Of a DNA stretch of 38,893 nt, positions 24,187 to 31,648 are shown piece after piece. Positions within the stretch are counted from its first letter, which is position 1. The number at the start of each line of letters is the position of its first letter. The DNA lies in contig JAEZKK010000013.1 in NCBI GenBank assembly GCA_023415495.1, positions 1 to 38,893 of the forward strand, written 5' to 3'. This stretch comes from Bacteroidota bacterium. Its GTDB lineage: Bacteria; Bacteroidota; Bacteroidia; Bacteroidales; P3. The position numbers and the translations under genes are program-made. The notes beneath the pieces were generated by a model, which ran no database searches, was not told the DNA's origin, and saw nothing but the letters and a program-made list of their open reading frames with translations.

Positions 24187-25341
24187 TTAAAGGGAAATAA
24201 TCTTAAATTCAACTCTTCTGTTTTTTGCTCTGCCCTCATCGGTCTTATTATCTGCAATTGGTTTCTTTGCACCAAAACCTTTGTATTTTATTCTCTTGCT
24301 TTCAATTCCCATAAGCAATAGATAATCATAAACAGCTTTAGCTCTGGACTCTGAAAGTCTTTGATTATACTTATCTTTACCCATATAGTCGGTATGACCA
24401 GAAAGTTCAATTCGCATATTTGGGTATTTAGCAAGCAAATCTAAAAGGTTTTTCAATTCAACAAAGGATTGTGGTAATAAAGTACTCTTATCAAATTCAA
24501 AGAAGATGTTTTCAAGAATAATTATCTGACCAACTTCATACTCTATTTCGTCCTTAGTCTTAGTAATTATAATATCTCCTTGAATTTCTTTATCTCTACA
24601 AGTAAGGCAAACCAATTCAATATCGTCAATATAATAATAAGCTCCTGGAAGTAAATAAGTCAAATATTCTAAATCAATTATATTGGATTGTTGAGCAGGG
24701 AAGAAATTCCCAATGGTTAGAAATTTTTCTCCACCTTCAGCCTTAAATTCTCCCTCAATCTTTAACCAATTTTCTACATCTATTAAAGGGTTCTCATAAG
24801 AATTTACAACCTGAGGTCTTAAATAAGTTGAGATTGATTGACTAACACCATTATCATGTTTCTTAGTTGTTTTATTTGTTAATATCTCTCTTGTATCCTC
24901 CATTAGTATATCCTGAGTAAATAATCCGCCTAATGATGCAACAGAACCAGAAGAATATTCAGAAAGACTAACCCAAAAGCTTAATCTATAAGTTTCATCT
25001 TTTATTAATTCGCTTTTAAGCTCTGTCTGGATATATTCTCTGTAATCTGTTTTGGAAGTATAGATGCCAACCATTCCTAAGCCTGTTCTTGGCATTTGTT
25101 TCCCAAGCTTGTTTTTTGGAACTGTACAATGTCTGCTGCCACATTTATGATAATAATCAGCACTACCACCTGTTGGTTGCCACCAAGCAATTACCTCTGA
25201 CATATAACCGTAAGGCTCTATCTTTTGTGGACAAGCCAAATATTCTTCAAATGAAGGATTATAGATTAAATTCTCTTGGGCATTTGAGGTAAAAGGTAAG
25301 AGGTAAAAGGTAAGAGGTAAAAGGTATTTAAATATTTTCAT
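24187..25341 (-). CDS. OmpA-family cell-envelope protein
   Basis: A 384-residue exported protein. The signal peptide runs to about residue 21 (FTSNAQ) and is largely encoded by a 14-bp tandem repeat. Residues about 22-240 are a Bacteroidota-specific module (ENLIYNPSFEEYLACPQKIE, with Cys pairs) that looks like a beta-sandwich. An OmpA C-terminal peptidoglycan-binding domain fills about 270-384 (FFEFDKSTLLPQS, LSGHTDYMGKDKYNQRLSE, GRAKNRRVEF). The start codon lies inside the end of miaA (14-nt overlap), so translation is probably coupled. Likely a periplasmic or outer-membrane protein that grips the cell wall. Confidence 0.9.
   Translation of the reverse strand: MKIFKYLLPLTFYLLPFTSNAQENLIYNPSFEEYLACPQKIEPYGYMSEVIAWWQPTGGSADYYHKCGSRHCTVPKNKLGKQMPRTGLGMVGIYTSKTDYREYIQTELKSELIKDETYRLSFWVSLSEYSSGSVASLGGLFTQDILMEDTREILTNKTTKKHDNGVSQSISTYLRPQVVNSYENPLIDVENWLKIEGEFKAEGGEKFLTIGNFFPAQQSNIIDLEYLTYLLPGAYYYIDDIELVCLTCRDKEIQGDIIITKTKDEIEYEVGQIIILENIFFEFDKSTLLPQSFVELKNLLDLLAKYPNMRIELSGHTDYMGKDKYNQRLSESRAKAVYDYLLLMGIESKRIKYKGFGAKKPIADNKTDEGRAKNRRVEFKIISL
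25286..25327 (-). repeat. Three-copy 14-bp tandem repeat in the OmpA-like signal peptide
   Basis: GAGGTAAAAGGTAA occurs at 25286-25299 and 25300-25313, and a copy with one change at 25314-25327. In the gene it is read in all three frames in turn, each giving hydrophobic residues (YLLPL, TFYL, LPFTS). Because 14 is not a multiple of 3, gain or loss of one unit shifts the frame; by hand translation either change gives a stop within about 8-10 codons. Confidence 0.95.
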
Positions 25342-26227
25342 GTATAACCTCCTTCCAATTTATTTCTTTATCTGCACTTAACCATTTATAATCAATATCC
25401 TTTCTAAACCAAGTAACCTGTCTTTTAGCGTATTTTCTTGTGTTTATCTTTATCTCTTCAATTGCTTCTTCAAGGCTAATTTTACTATCAAAATACTTAA
25501 ATAATTCTTTGTATCCAACAGTATTTAATGCATTCAAATCTCTAAAAGGATAAAGTTCTCTTGCTTCCTCAATAAGACCTTCTTCTACCATTATATCAAC
25601 CCTTTGGTTAATTCTTTGAATTAATTCTTCTCTATCTCTAATTAAAACAAATTTCTTTATCTTGAAATCTCTTTCCTTTTTAGGATTAGTTCTAAAAGAT
25701 GTAAAGGTTTTACCTGTTTGCCTTATTATTTCCAAGGCTCTAATTAGTCTAATATGGTTTTGCTTATCTACTATATTATAGTACTCAATATCTTTTTCCA
25801 TCAATTCTTCTTGAAGAGGAGTTATGCCATTATCCTTAAATAATTCATTTAACTCTTCTCTTATAGATTTATCTACATTAGGAAGATTATCCATTCCTTT
25901 TGTAATAGCATCTATATACATTCCTGAGCCACCAGTAATAACTAACTTATCATATTTTTGGAATAAGGAATTAATCTTCTCAATTGCTTCTGCTTCGTAT
26001 TCTCCTGCATTATAATTATCTTGAATTGAGATATGCCCAATAAAATGATGCTTTATAGAATTAAGTTCTTTTTGGCTCGGTCTTGCAACTCCAATATTTA
26101 ATTCTTTGTAAAACTGTCTTGAATCAGCAGAGATTATTTCTGTATTAATTTCATTTGCAAGATTAATTGCTAAAGATGTTTTGCCTACAGCTGTTGGTCC
26201 ACTTATAACTATCAATTCCTTATTCAT
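25328..26227 (-). CDS. miaA: tRNA dimethylallyltransferase
   Basis: A 299-residue enzyme that adds a dimethylallyl group to A37 of tRNAs reading UNN codons. The P-loop is GPTAVGKTSLA near residue 8. DSRQFYKELNIGVARPS is the substrate aspartate region, and GGSGMYIDAITKG and RLIRALEIIRQTGK are further family motifs. The C-terminus carries KYAKRQVTWFRKD. Length is normal. It lies 2 bp after the CCA-type nucleotidyltransferase gene, so two tRNA-modifying enzymes are paired, and its 3' end overlaps the OmpA-like start. Confidence 0.97.
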   Translation of the reverse strand: MNKELIVISGPTAVGKTSLAINLANEINTEIISADSRQFYKELNIGVARPSQKELNSIKHHFIGHISIQDNYNAGEYEAEAIEKINSLFQKYDKLVITGGSGMYIDAITKGMDNLPNVDKSIREELNELFKDNGITPLQEELMEKDIEYYNIVDKQNHIRLIRALEIIRQTGKTFTSFRTNPKKERDFKIKKFVLIRDREELIQRINQRVDIMVEEGLIEEARELYPFRDLNALNTVGYKELFKYFDSKISLEEAIEEIKINTRKYAKRQVTWFRKDIDYKWLSADKEINWKEVIHENI

Positions 26228-26229
26228 AG

Positions 26230-27666
26230 TTAATCTATTATTTCTACAATTCTTAATCCTTTCTTCTTCCCCTCGCTATACATTAATTCCAAGGCATCTT
26301 TTCTTTGATTAGGTATAATACCATCTAATATTGAGTCTTTAATTATTGTTTTAATCTCTCCAATCTCACGACAAGGCTCTATTCCAAATGCCCTCATTAT
26401 ATCCTCTCCACTAACTGGGGGTTGAAAATTTCTTACCTTATCCTTTTCTTCTATTTCAATTAGCTTTTGCTTAACTATCTCAAAATTCTTTTTGAATTTC
26501 TGAACCTTATGGAAGTTTTTGGATGTAATATCTGCAATACAAAGCGTAATTAAATCCTCAATATCATCTCCAGCATCGAATAATAATCTTCTAACTGCAG
26601 AATCTGTTACAATATCCTCTGCCAATATTATCGGTCTTAGATGAAGCTCTACAAGTTTTTCCACATATTTCATATTTTCATTTAAAGGGAGTTTTAGCCT
26701 TCTGAAAATATGTTTTATCATTCTTGAACCCTTAACCTCATGACCATGGAAGGTAAATCCAACCTTAGGGTCATATCTTTTTGTAAGTGGTTTGGCAATA
26801 TCGTGCAATATGGCAGCCCAACGAAGATAAAGATTATCAGTATGTGGAGAAATATTATCTAAAACCTCAAGTGTATGTTTGAAATTATCCTTGTGAGCCC
26901 TTTCTCCAACTTGCTCAACTCCTTTAAGTGCAACTAATTCGGGGAGAATAAGCTTTAATAATCCTGTTCTATCCATTAGCTTGAAACCCATTGAAGCTCT
27001 TGGAGAGAGAACCATTTTATTAATCTCATCAATTATCCTCTCCATCGATAGAATATCAATTCTTTCAGCATTTCTTTGAATTGCATCAAAGGTGTCGTTA
27101 TGGATTGTGAAGTTTAATTGGCAGGCAAAACGTATAGCTCTAAACATACGGAGTGGATCATCCGAAAAGGTAATATCTGGGTCTAATGGAGTTTGGATTA
27201 TCATATTTCTCATATCCTCAACTCCATTAAATGGGTCAATTAATTCTCCATAGTCCTCATCATTTAAAGATATTGCAAGAGCATTTATAGTGAAATCTCT
27301 TCTGTTTTGGTCATCTTCCAAGCTGCCATCCTCAACAATTGGTTTTCGGCTGTTTCGGTTATAACTTTCCTTTCTTGCTCCAACAAACTCAATCTGCCAA
27401 TTAATTCCATTATCATAATAGTTCAGCATCGAGGTGCCAAAATTCTTAAATACACTTACTTTAGCTCCTTTCCCAATTCTGCTTGCAACGTCTTTGGAAA
27501 GTTCTATTCCGCTTCCAAGGCATACTATATCAATATCTTTACTTTCTCTATTTAGGATTAAATCCCTAACCCAACCTCCAATTACAAATGCTTTTATTCC
27601 TTTTGAATTAGAGCTTTGATTTATTATTTTAAATATTGGATGTACTAATTTGTTTTCTAAATTCAT
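26230..27666 (-). CDS. cca: tRNA nucleotidyltransferase (CCA-adding/poly(A) polymerase family) with HD domain
   Basis: A 478-residue class II nucleotidyltransferase. The polymerase head has GGWVRDLILNRESKDIDIVC (GGxVRD and the DxD pair) and FTINALAIS with RRDFT. The RNA-binding neck and body follow at about 180-240 (DDPLRMFRAIRFACQL). An HD phosphohydrolase domain begins near 275 (LRWAAILHDIAKP). This architecture is usual for CCA-adding enzymes in Bacteroidota; a poly(A) polymerase role is possible but less likely as no second candidate is seen here. First gene of the operon with miaA; its predicted promoter is almost leaderless. Confidence 0.93.
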   Translation of the reverse strand: MNLENKLVHPIFKIINQSSNSKGIKAFVIGGWVRDLILNRESKDIDIVCLGSGIELSKDVASRIGKGAKVSVFKNFGTSMLNYYDNGINWQIEFVGARKESYNRNSRKPIVEDGSLEDDQNRRDFTINALAISLNDEDYGELIDPFNGVEDMRNMIIQTPLDPDITFSDDPLRMFRAIRFACQLNFTIHNDTFDAIQRNAERIDILSMERIIDEINKMVLSPRASMGFKLMDRTGLLKLILPELVALKGVEQVGERAHKDNFKHTLEVLDNISPHTDNLYLRWAAILHDIAKPLTKRYDPKVGFTFHGHEVKGSRMIKHIFRRLKLPLNENMKYVEKLVELHLRPIILAEDIVTDSAVRRLLFDAGDDIEDLITLCIADITSKNFHKVQKFKKNFEIVKQKLIEIEEKDKVRNFQPPVSGEDIMRAFGIEPCREIGEIKTIIKDSILDGIIPNQRKDALELMYSEGKKKGLRIVEIID

Positions 27667-27673
27667 TATACTG

Positions 27674-27681
27674 CAAAAATA
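27674..27681 (-). promoter_or_regulatory. -7 box of the cca-miaA operon
   Basis: CAAAAATA on the plus strand is TATTTTTG on the minus strand, 7 bp from the cca ATG. A start of transcription at the normal distance gives a leader of only a few bases. Confidence 0.5.
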
Positions 27682-27798
27682 ATATATTTTGATACAATAG
27701 CCCCTATAATAGCTGAGAAAAATAAATAAAGATTCTAAATTTAATTTTTTATTCTTGGTTTTCTAATTTGAATACTTGTTTATTCAAATAATATGTCC

Positions 27799-27806
27799 TA
27801 ACTTTG
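27799..27806 (+). promoter_or_regulatory. -7 box of serC-serA
   Basis: TAACTTTG, with a TTG at 27776-27778 about 20 bp upstream as the -33 element. The leader is about 75 nt and can form a small ATTGAAT/ATTCAAT hairpin (27815-27835). Confidence 0.7.
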
Positions 27807-27884
27807 CCAATTATATTGAATTAGATATATTCAATTATAAGTAAGATAATAAGATAAATAAACATTTAAAACAAAAACAACAAC

Positions 27885-28970
27885 ATGAAAAAAGTACATA
27901 ACTTTAACGCAGGTCCATGCGTTTTACCAAGACAAGCAGTAGAATCAGCTATCGATGCTATTCGTGATTTCGATGGAACAGGAATAGGTCTTCTTGAGAT
28001 TTCTCACCGTACTCCAGGTTGGGAAAGGATTATGGCTGAAACAGAAGCTTTATGGAGAGATTTATTAAATATCCCAGAAAACTACGAGGTATTATTCCTT
28101 GGTGGTGGTGCTTCAACTCAATTCTTCCATGTTGCAGCTAATATTCTTAATAAGAAAGCTGCTTACTTGCAAACAGGTGTATGGGCTAAGAAAGCTATAA
28201 AAGAAGCAAAATTCTATGGTGAGGTTGAAGTTGTTGCATCTTCTGAAGACAAGAACTATTCTTATATTCCTAAGAATTACACTATCCCTACTGATGCTGA
28301 TTATTTCCATATCACAACTAATAATACTATTTATGGGACAGAAATCAAAACAGATATGGATTCTCCTATCAATTTAGTTGCTGATATGTCTTCTGATATT
28401 ATGTCTCGTCCTGTAGATATTTCTAAATATGCTCTTATCTATGGTGGAGCTCAAAAGAACGTAGGTCCTGCTGGTGTAACTTTTGTTATTGTAAGAAAAG
28501 ATATCTTAGGAAAGGTTGATAGAAAACTTCAAACAATGGTTGACTATAATACTCATATAGGTGGTCAAGCTAAAGATAAGTCAATGTTCAATACTCCTCC
28601 TGTATTTCCAATATTCGTAATGCACGAAACCTTGAAGTGGGTTAAGGAATTAGGTGGATTGGAAGCTATGAACAAGATAAATATTGAAAAGGCTGATATA
28701 CTTTATAACGAAATAGACAGAAACAAAATGTTTAAGGGAACAGCTGAAAAAGAAGACCGTTCTATCATGAATGTATGTTTTGTAATGAACGAAGAATATA
28801 AGGAAAAAGAAGCAGATTTTATGGCTTTTGCTAAGGAAAAAGGTATGATAGGAATTAAGGGACACCGTTCAGTTGGTGGTTTCCGTGCTTCTATCTATAA
28901 CGCTTGCCCTATAGAATCTGTTAAGGAACTTGTTGCTTGTATGCAAGAGTTCGAGAAATTAAATTCATAA
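27885..28970 (+). CDS. serC: Phosphoserine aminotransferase
   Basis: A 361-residue PLP aminotransferase of serine (and pyridoxal phosphate) biosynthesis. The start HNFNAGPCVLPRQAVESA is a family signature. The PLP lysine is Lys191 in YGGAQKNVGPAGVTFVIV. GLLEISHRTPGWE and FRASIYNACPIESVKELV at the C-terminus match the class V family. Length is normal. serA begins 18 bp after its stop codon, so the operon supplies the first two steps from 3-phosphoglycerate toward serine. Confidence 0.97.
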   Translation: MKKVHNFNAGPCVLPRQAVESAIDAIRDFDGTGIGLLEISHRTPGWERIMAETEALWRDLLNIPENYEVLFLGGGASTQFFHVAANILNKKAAYLQTGVWAKKAIKEAKFYGEVEVVASSEDKNYSYIPKNYTIPTDADYFHITTNNTIYGTEIKTDMDSPINLVADMSSDIMSRPVDISKYALIYGGAQKNVGPAGVTFVIVRKDILGKVDRKLQTMVDYNTHIGGQAKDKSMFNTPPVFPIFVMHETLKWVKELGGLEAMNKINIEKADILYNEIDRNKMFKGTAEKEDRSIMNVCFVMNEEYKEKEADFMAFAKEKGMIGIKGHRSVGGFRASIYNACPIESVKELVACMQEFEKLNS

Positions 28971-28988
28971 TTTAAAATTATTAATGCT

Positions 28989-29909
28989 ATGAGTAAAATT
29001 TTAGTTGCAACCGAAAAACCATTTGCAAAAGCAGCGGTTGACGGAATTAGAGCGATTATCGAAGCTGCAGGCTTTGAATTAGCTCTATTGGAAAAGTACA
29101 CTGATGTAAGTGAATTCTATAAAGCAGTAGAGGATGCTGAGGGTTTGATTGTTCGTTCTGATAAGGTTACTAAAGAAGTAATAGAGCATGCAAAAAACCT
29201 TAAGATTGTTGTAAGAGCAGGTGCTGGTTATGATAATTTAGACCTTGAGGCTTGTACATCTAAGGGAGTAATTGCTATGAATACTCCTGGTCAAAATTCA
29301 AATGCTGTTGCAGAGCTTGCAATAGGAATGATGATTTATATGGCAAGAAATAGTTTTAACCCTGGTACTGGCACAGAGCTTAAGGGTAAGAAACTTGGTA
29401 TTCATGCTTATGGTAATGTTGGAAGATTGGTTGCTAAGATTGCAAAGGGTTTTGGAATGGAGATTTATGCATTCGATCCTTTCGTAACTGAGGAACAATT
29501 GGAAAAAGAAGGAGTGCATTTTTGCAGAACTGCAGAGGATTTATACTCTATCTGTAATTATGTTTCTTTACATATTCCTGCTACAGCAGAAACTAAGAAC
29601 TCTATTAACTATGAGTTACTTTCTAAAATGCCTAAGGGAGGTTGCTTAATTAATACTGCTCGTAAGGAAGTGATTAATGAGGCTGATATGGTTAAGCTAT
29701 TGGAAGAAAGAACCGATATGAAATACGCAACTGATATTGCAGGGGCTAATCAAGAGGAGTTAAATCAAAAGTTTACTTCAAGAGTATTTGCTACTCCTAA
29801 GAAAATGGGTGCAGAAACTGCTGAGGCTAATATCAATGCAGGTCTTGCTGCAGCTAATCAAGTAGTAGGTTTTATTAAAGAAGGAATTACTAAATTCAAG
29901 GTTAACTAA
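28989..29909 (+). CDS. serA: D-3-phosphoglycerate dehydrogenase, short form
   Basis: A 306-residue NAD-dependent 2-hydroxyacid dehydrogenase. The Rossmann loop is GIHAYGNVGRLVAKIAKG near residue 133. The substrate arginine and RAGAGYDNLDLEA are near 77. The usual catalytic Glu-His region is altered near the end (ATPKKMGAETAEANINAGLA), where the canonical His motif TPHIGAST-like reads TPKKMGAET, with Lys-Met in place of His-Ile. No ACT or ASB domain is present, as in other short Bacteroidota forms. Its place after serC supports the SerA assignment. A strong terminator follows. Confidence 0.93.
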   Translation: MSKILVATEKPFAKAAVDGIRAIIEAAGFELALLEKYTDVSEFYKAVEDAEGLIVRSDKVTKEVIEHAKNLKIVVRAGAGYDNLDLEACTSKGVIAMNTPGQNSNAVAELAIGMMIYMARNSFNPGTGTELKGKKLGIHAYGNVGRLVAKIAKGFGMEIYAFDPFVTEEQLEKEGVHFCRTAEDLYSICNYVSLHIPATAETKNSINYELLSKMPKGGCLINTARKEVINEADMVKLLEERTDMKYATDIAGANQEELNQKFTSRVFATPKKMGAETAEANINAGLAAANQVVGFIKEGITKFKVN

Positions 29910-29956
29910 TAATATTTCTTTATTTATCTTGAGTAATTTGCTTAGGGTAATATATG

Positions 29957-29992
29957 GGAGGAGATTCTTTTAAAGGATTTCCTCCTTTTTTT
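29957..29992 (+). terminator. Rho-independent terminator after serA
   Basis: An 11-bp stem (29957-29967 with 29975-29985, including two G-T wobbles) and a short loop are followed by seven T residues. Confidence 0.9.
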
Positions 29993-29998
29993 CTTTGC

Positions 29999-31192
29999 TT
30001 AATCACTTATTATCTTATTGCAAATAAGTATTATTTTCTTGTCTTTCCCTATGGTGGTAAAGAAGAGATAATCCTCTCCTCCGTCTTTTATATCTGTCTT
30101 TTTCCTTATTTCATTTACTGTTAAAGGGAAATTTCTAATGCTTATATTTGCAAAGGGAAATTTCTTTTTTAAATCCTTAATCCCATTGCTTTTAAATTCT
30201 AAGACCTCATTTATTATAAATTTCCTGCCTGGGAATGAATCAATATCTTTATTTGATAGAAATAGATGAGAGAATAGAGAAAGCTTTTTAAGGTTGAATT
30301 TTTTACTAATAAACCTATATCCAGATGCCTTCATAATAGATGAATTAGGTTCATAAAGGTAGTTTAGTCTATTGATATCTTCTATATTTAAGAATTCAGT
30401 ATCTTGTGTCTCCCCCTCATGAAAATTGAATATTGACTTATTATCTCCTTTGTAATCAATACATAAATATTCAATTTCTCCAATATATCCCTTTTCAAGA
30501 ATTATAAACAATTCCTTGCATTCATTTTTAATTGATACAATATGTATTTGTTTAATATTATCTATGCATTGCTTTAAAGAATTTATCTCAAGCATTGGGG
30601 AGAGCTTAATAGCTATAATATCAGCTTTTTCGAATAATTTAGGGATAAGACCAATAATATTTGGCTGGCAATCTTTTAATAAAAAAACCTTATTCTTATT
30701 ATCATCTCTTCTTGAAGGGTCGAGATAGATTATATCTGTTTTAGAATAGTTTTCAAGCTCTTGGATACTATCTCCAATAATAACTTCAATATTTTCAATC
30801 CCCATATTTTGGAAATTTAGCTTTGCAATTTCTGCAAGTTCAGAGTTCCTTTCATGATAGAAAACCTTGTCTATATACTTTGAAAAGTAAATATCATCGA
30901 TTCCAAAACCAGAGGTTAAATCCCTAAGAGTTTTTTGCCCATTAAATAATTCTGCCTTATAATTGGCAGTGATATCTGAGGAGGTCTGTTCTAAATATAT
31001 TTTGTCAGGGTAGATAAGATTATAGTTAAGTAATAATGGGAATTTCTCTTTTGCTTTTTTTCTACCAATAATTTGTCTTATACAAAACTTGATATCCAAG
31101 TCTTTATCCCATTTCTTTAGTAATAGAGAATTTATATCCTCTTCCTTGTTCTCTTCAATAAACTCCCTCTGTTTTTTGCTTATTATCTCCAT
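29999..31192 (-). CDS. THUMP-like class I SAM methyltransferase (PG_1098 family)
   Basis: A 397-residue protein. About 90-230 is a Rossmann methyltransferase: DLTSGFGIDDIYFSKYIDKV (motif I), YHERNSELAEIAKLNFQNMG, and IIYLDPSRRDDNK, a DPxR form of the catalytic motif. The C-terminal part (about 290-397) fits the THUMP-like and PG_1098 ferredoxin-like modules of Bacteroidota. Members are probably RNA methyltransferases, but the target base is unknown to me. The predicted -7 box is only 4 bp from the ATG, so the mRNA should be leaderless. Single-gene unit. Confidence 0.85.
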   Translation of the reverse strand: MEIISKKQREFIEENKEEDINSLLLKKWDKDLDIKFCIRQIIGRKKAKEKFPLLLNYNLIYPDKIYLEQTSSDITANYKAELFNGQKTLRDLTSGFGIDDIYFSKYIDKVFYHERNSELAEIAKLNFQNMGIENIEVIIGDSIQELENYSKTDIIYLDPSRRDDNKNKVFLLKDCQPNIIGLIPKLFEKADIIAIKLSPMLEINSLKQCIDNIKQIHIVSIKNECKELFIILEKGYIGEIEYLCIDYKGDNKSIFNFHEGETQDTEFLNIEDINRLNYLYEPNSSIMKASGYRFISKKFNLKKLSLFSHLFLSNKDIDSFPGRKFIINEVLEFKSNGIKDLKKKFPFANISIRNFPLTVNEIRKKTDIKDGGEDYLFFTTIGKDKKIILICNKIISD

Positions 31193-31196
31193 AATG

Positions 31197-31204
31197 CAAA
31201 ATTA
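31197..31204 (-). promoter_or_regulatory. -7 box of the methyltransferase gene
   Basis: CAAAATTA on the plus strand is TAATTTTG on the minus strand, immediately before the ATG at 31192. Confidence 0.55.
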
Positions 31205-31284
31205 CATCAAAGATTTCATTAATTAAAATCATACTTAGACTTCATAGGTTTAAACCTAATTATATCAAGATAGACTTATAGAAA

Positions 31285-31380
31285 ATCAAGTTTAAAAGAA
31301 TTTATATTTGATTTAGTGGAATTTTTCTTTGATAAAACAGAAATTAAACTTGACTTAAAAGTTTTTTTACTTGACTTAAA
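31285..31380. repeat. 21-bp TTTGAT/CTTGAC subarray, locus C
   Basis: ATCAAG is centred at 31287.5, TTTGAT at 31309.5 and 31330.5, and CTTGAC at 31351.5 and 31372.5. The last two lie in exact copies of ACTTGACTTAAA 21 bp apart (31348 and 31369). The palindrome block continues in phase. Confidence 0.8.
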
Positions 31381-31388
31381 TACCCTTA

Positions 31389-31469
31389 TGGTAGGTACCA
31401 TAACACTATTATGGTACCTACCACATGCCACTTATGGTACCTACCATATATCTCTTATGGTAGGTACCA
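31389..31469. repeat. Four-copy 23-bp palindrome array TGGTAGGTACCA, locus C
   Basis: TGGTAGGTACCA at 31389 and 31458, and its reverse complement TGGTACCTACCA at 31412 and 31435, start exactly 23 bp apart. Spacers are 11 bp (TAACACTATTA, CATGCCACTTA, TATATCTCTTA), all ending in TTA as in locus A. It lies between the divergent methyltransferase and patatin genes. Confidence 0.92.
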
Positions 31470-31520
31470 TAATGTAAATATTGAAATTATGGTGATTTTG
31501 ATTGGAAATAACGAACTCAT
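31455..31520 (-). other. Possible 21-codon micro-ORF in array flank C
   Basis: On the minus strand ATG opens MSSLFPIKITIISIFTLWYL and one Pro, then stops inside the array. Its start matches the locus A micro-ORF (MSSLF.xKIT). Same caution applies. Confidence 0.2.
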
Positions 31521-31556
31521 TTCCTTGTAAATGCAAAGATAAGAAAAAAACTTGAA
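31470..31556 (-). repeat. Conserved right flank of array, copy C
   Basis: Matches 7672-7758 over 87 bp without indels. It includes CAAAGATA at 31534-31541, which is a TATCTTTG box on the minus strand, 65 bp from the last palindrome as in copy A. Confidence 0.8.
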
Positions 31557-31613
31557 TAAAAAAGAAAAAATATACATTTTTTGCCTATTATTTCACTATC
31601 TCGATAATTATAC

Positions 31614-31621
31614 TTAACTTT
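31614..31621 (+). promoter_or_regulatory. -7 box of the patatin gene
   Basis: TAACTTTG, 27 bp before the ATG at 31649. Confidence 0.65.
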
Positions 31622-31648
31622 GAATCAAATTTACGTTTTAAAAACTAC

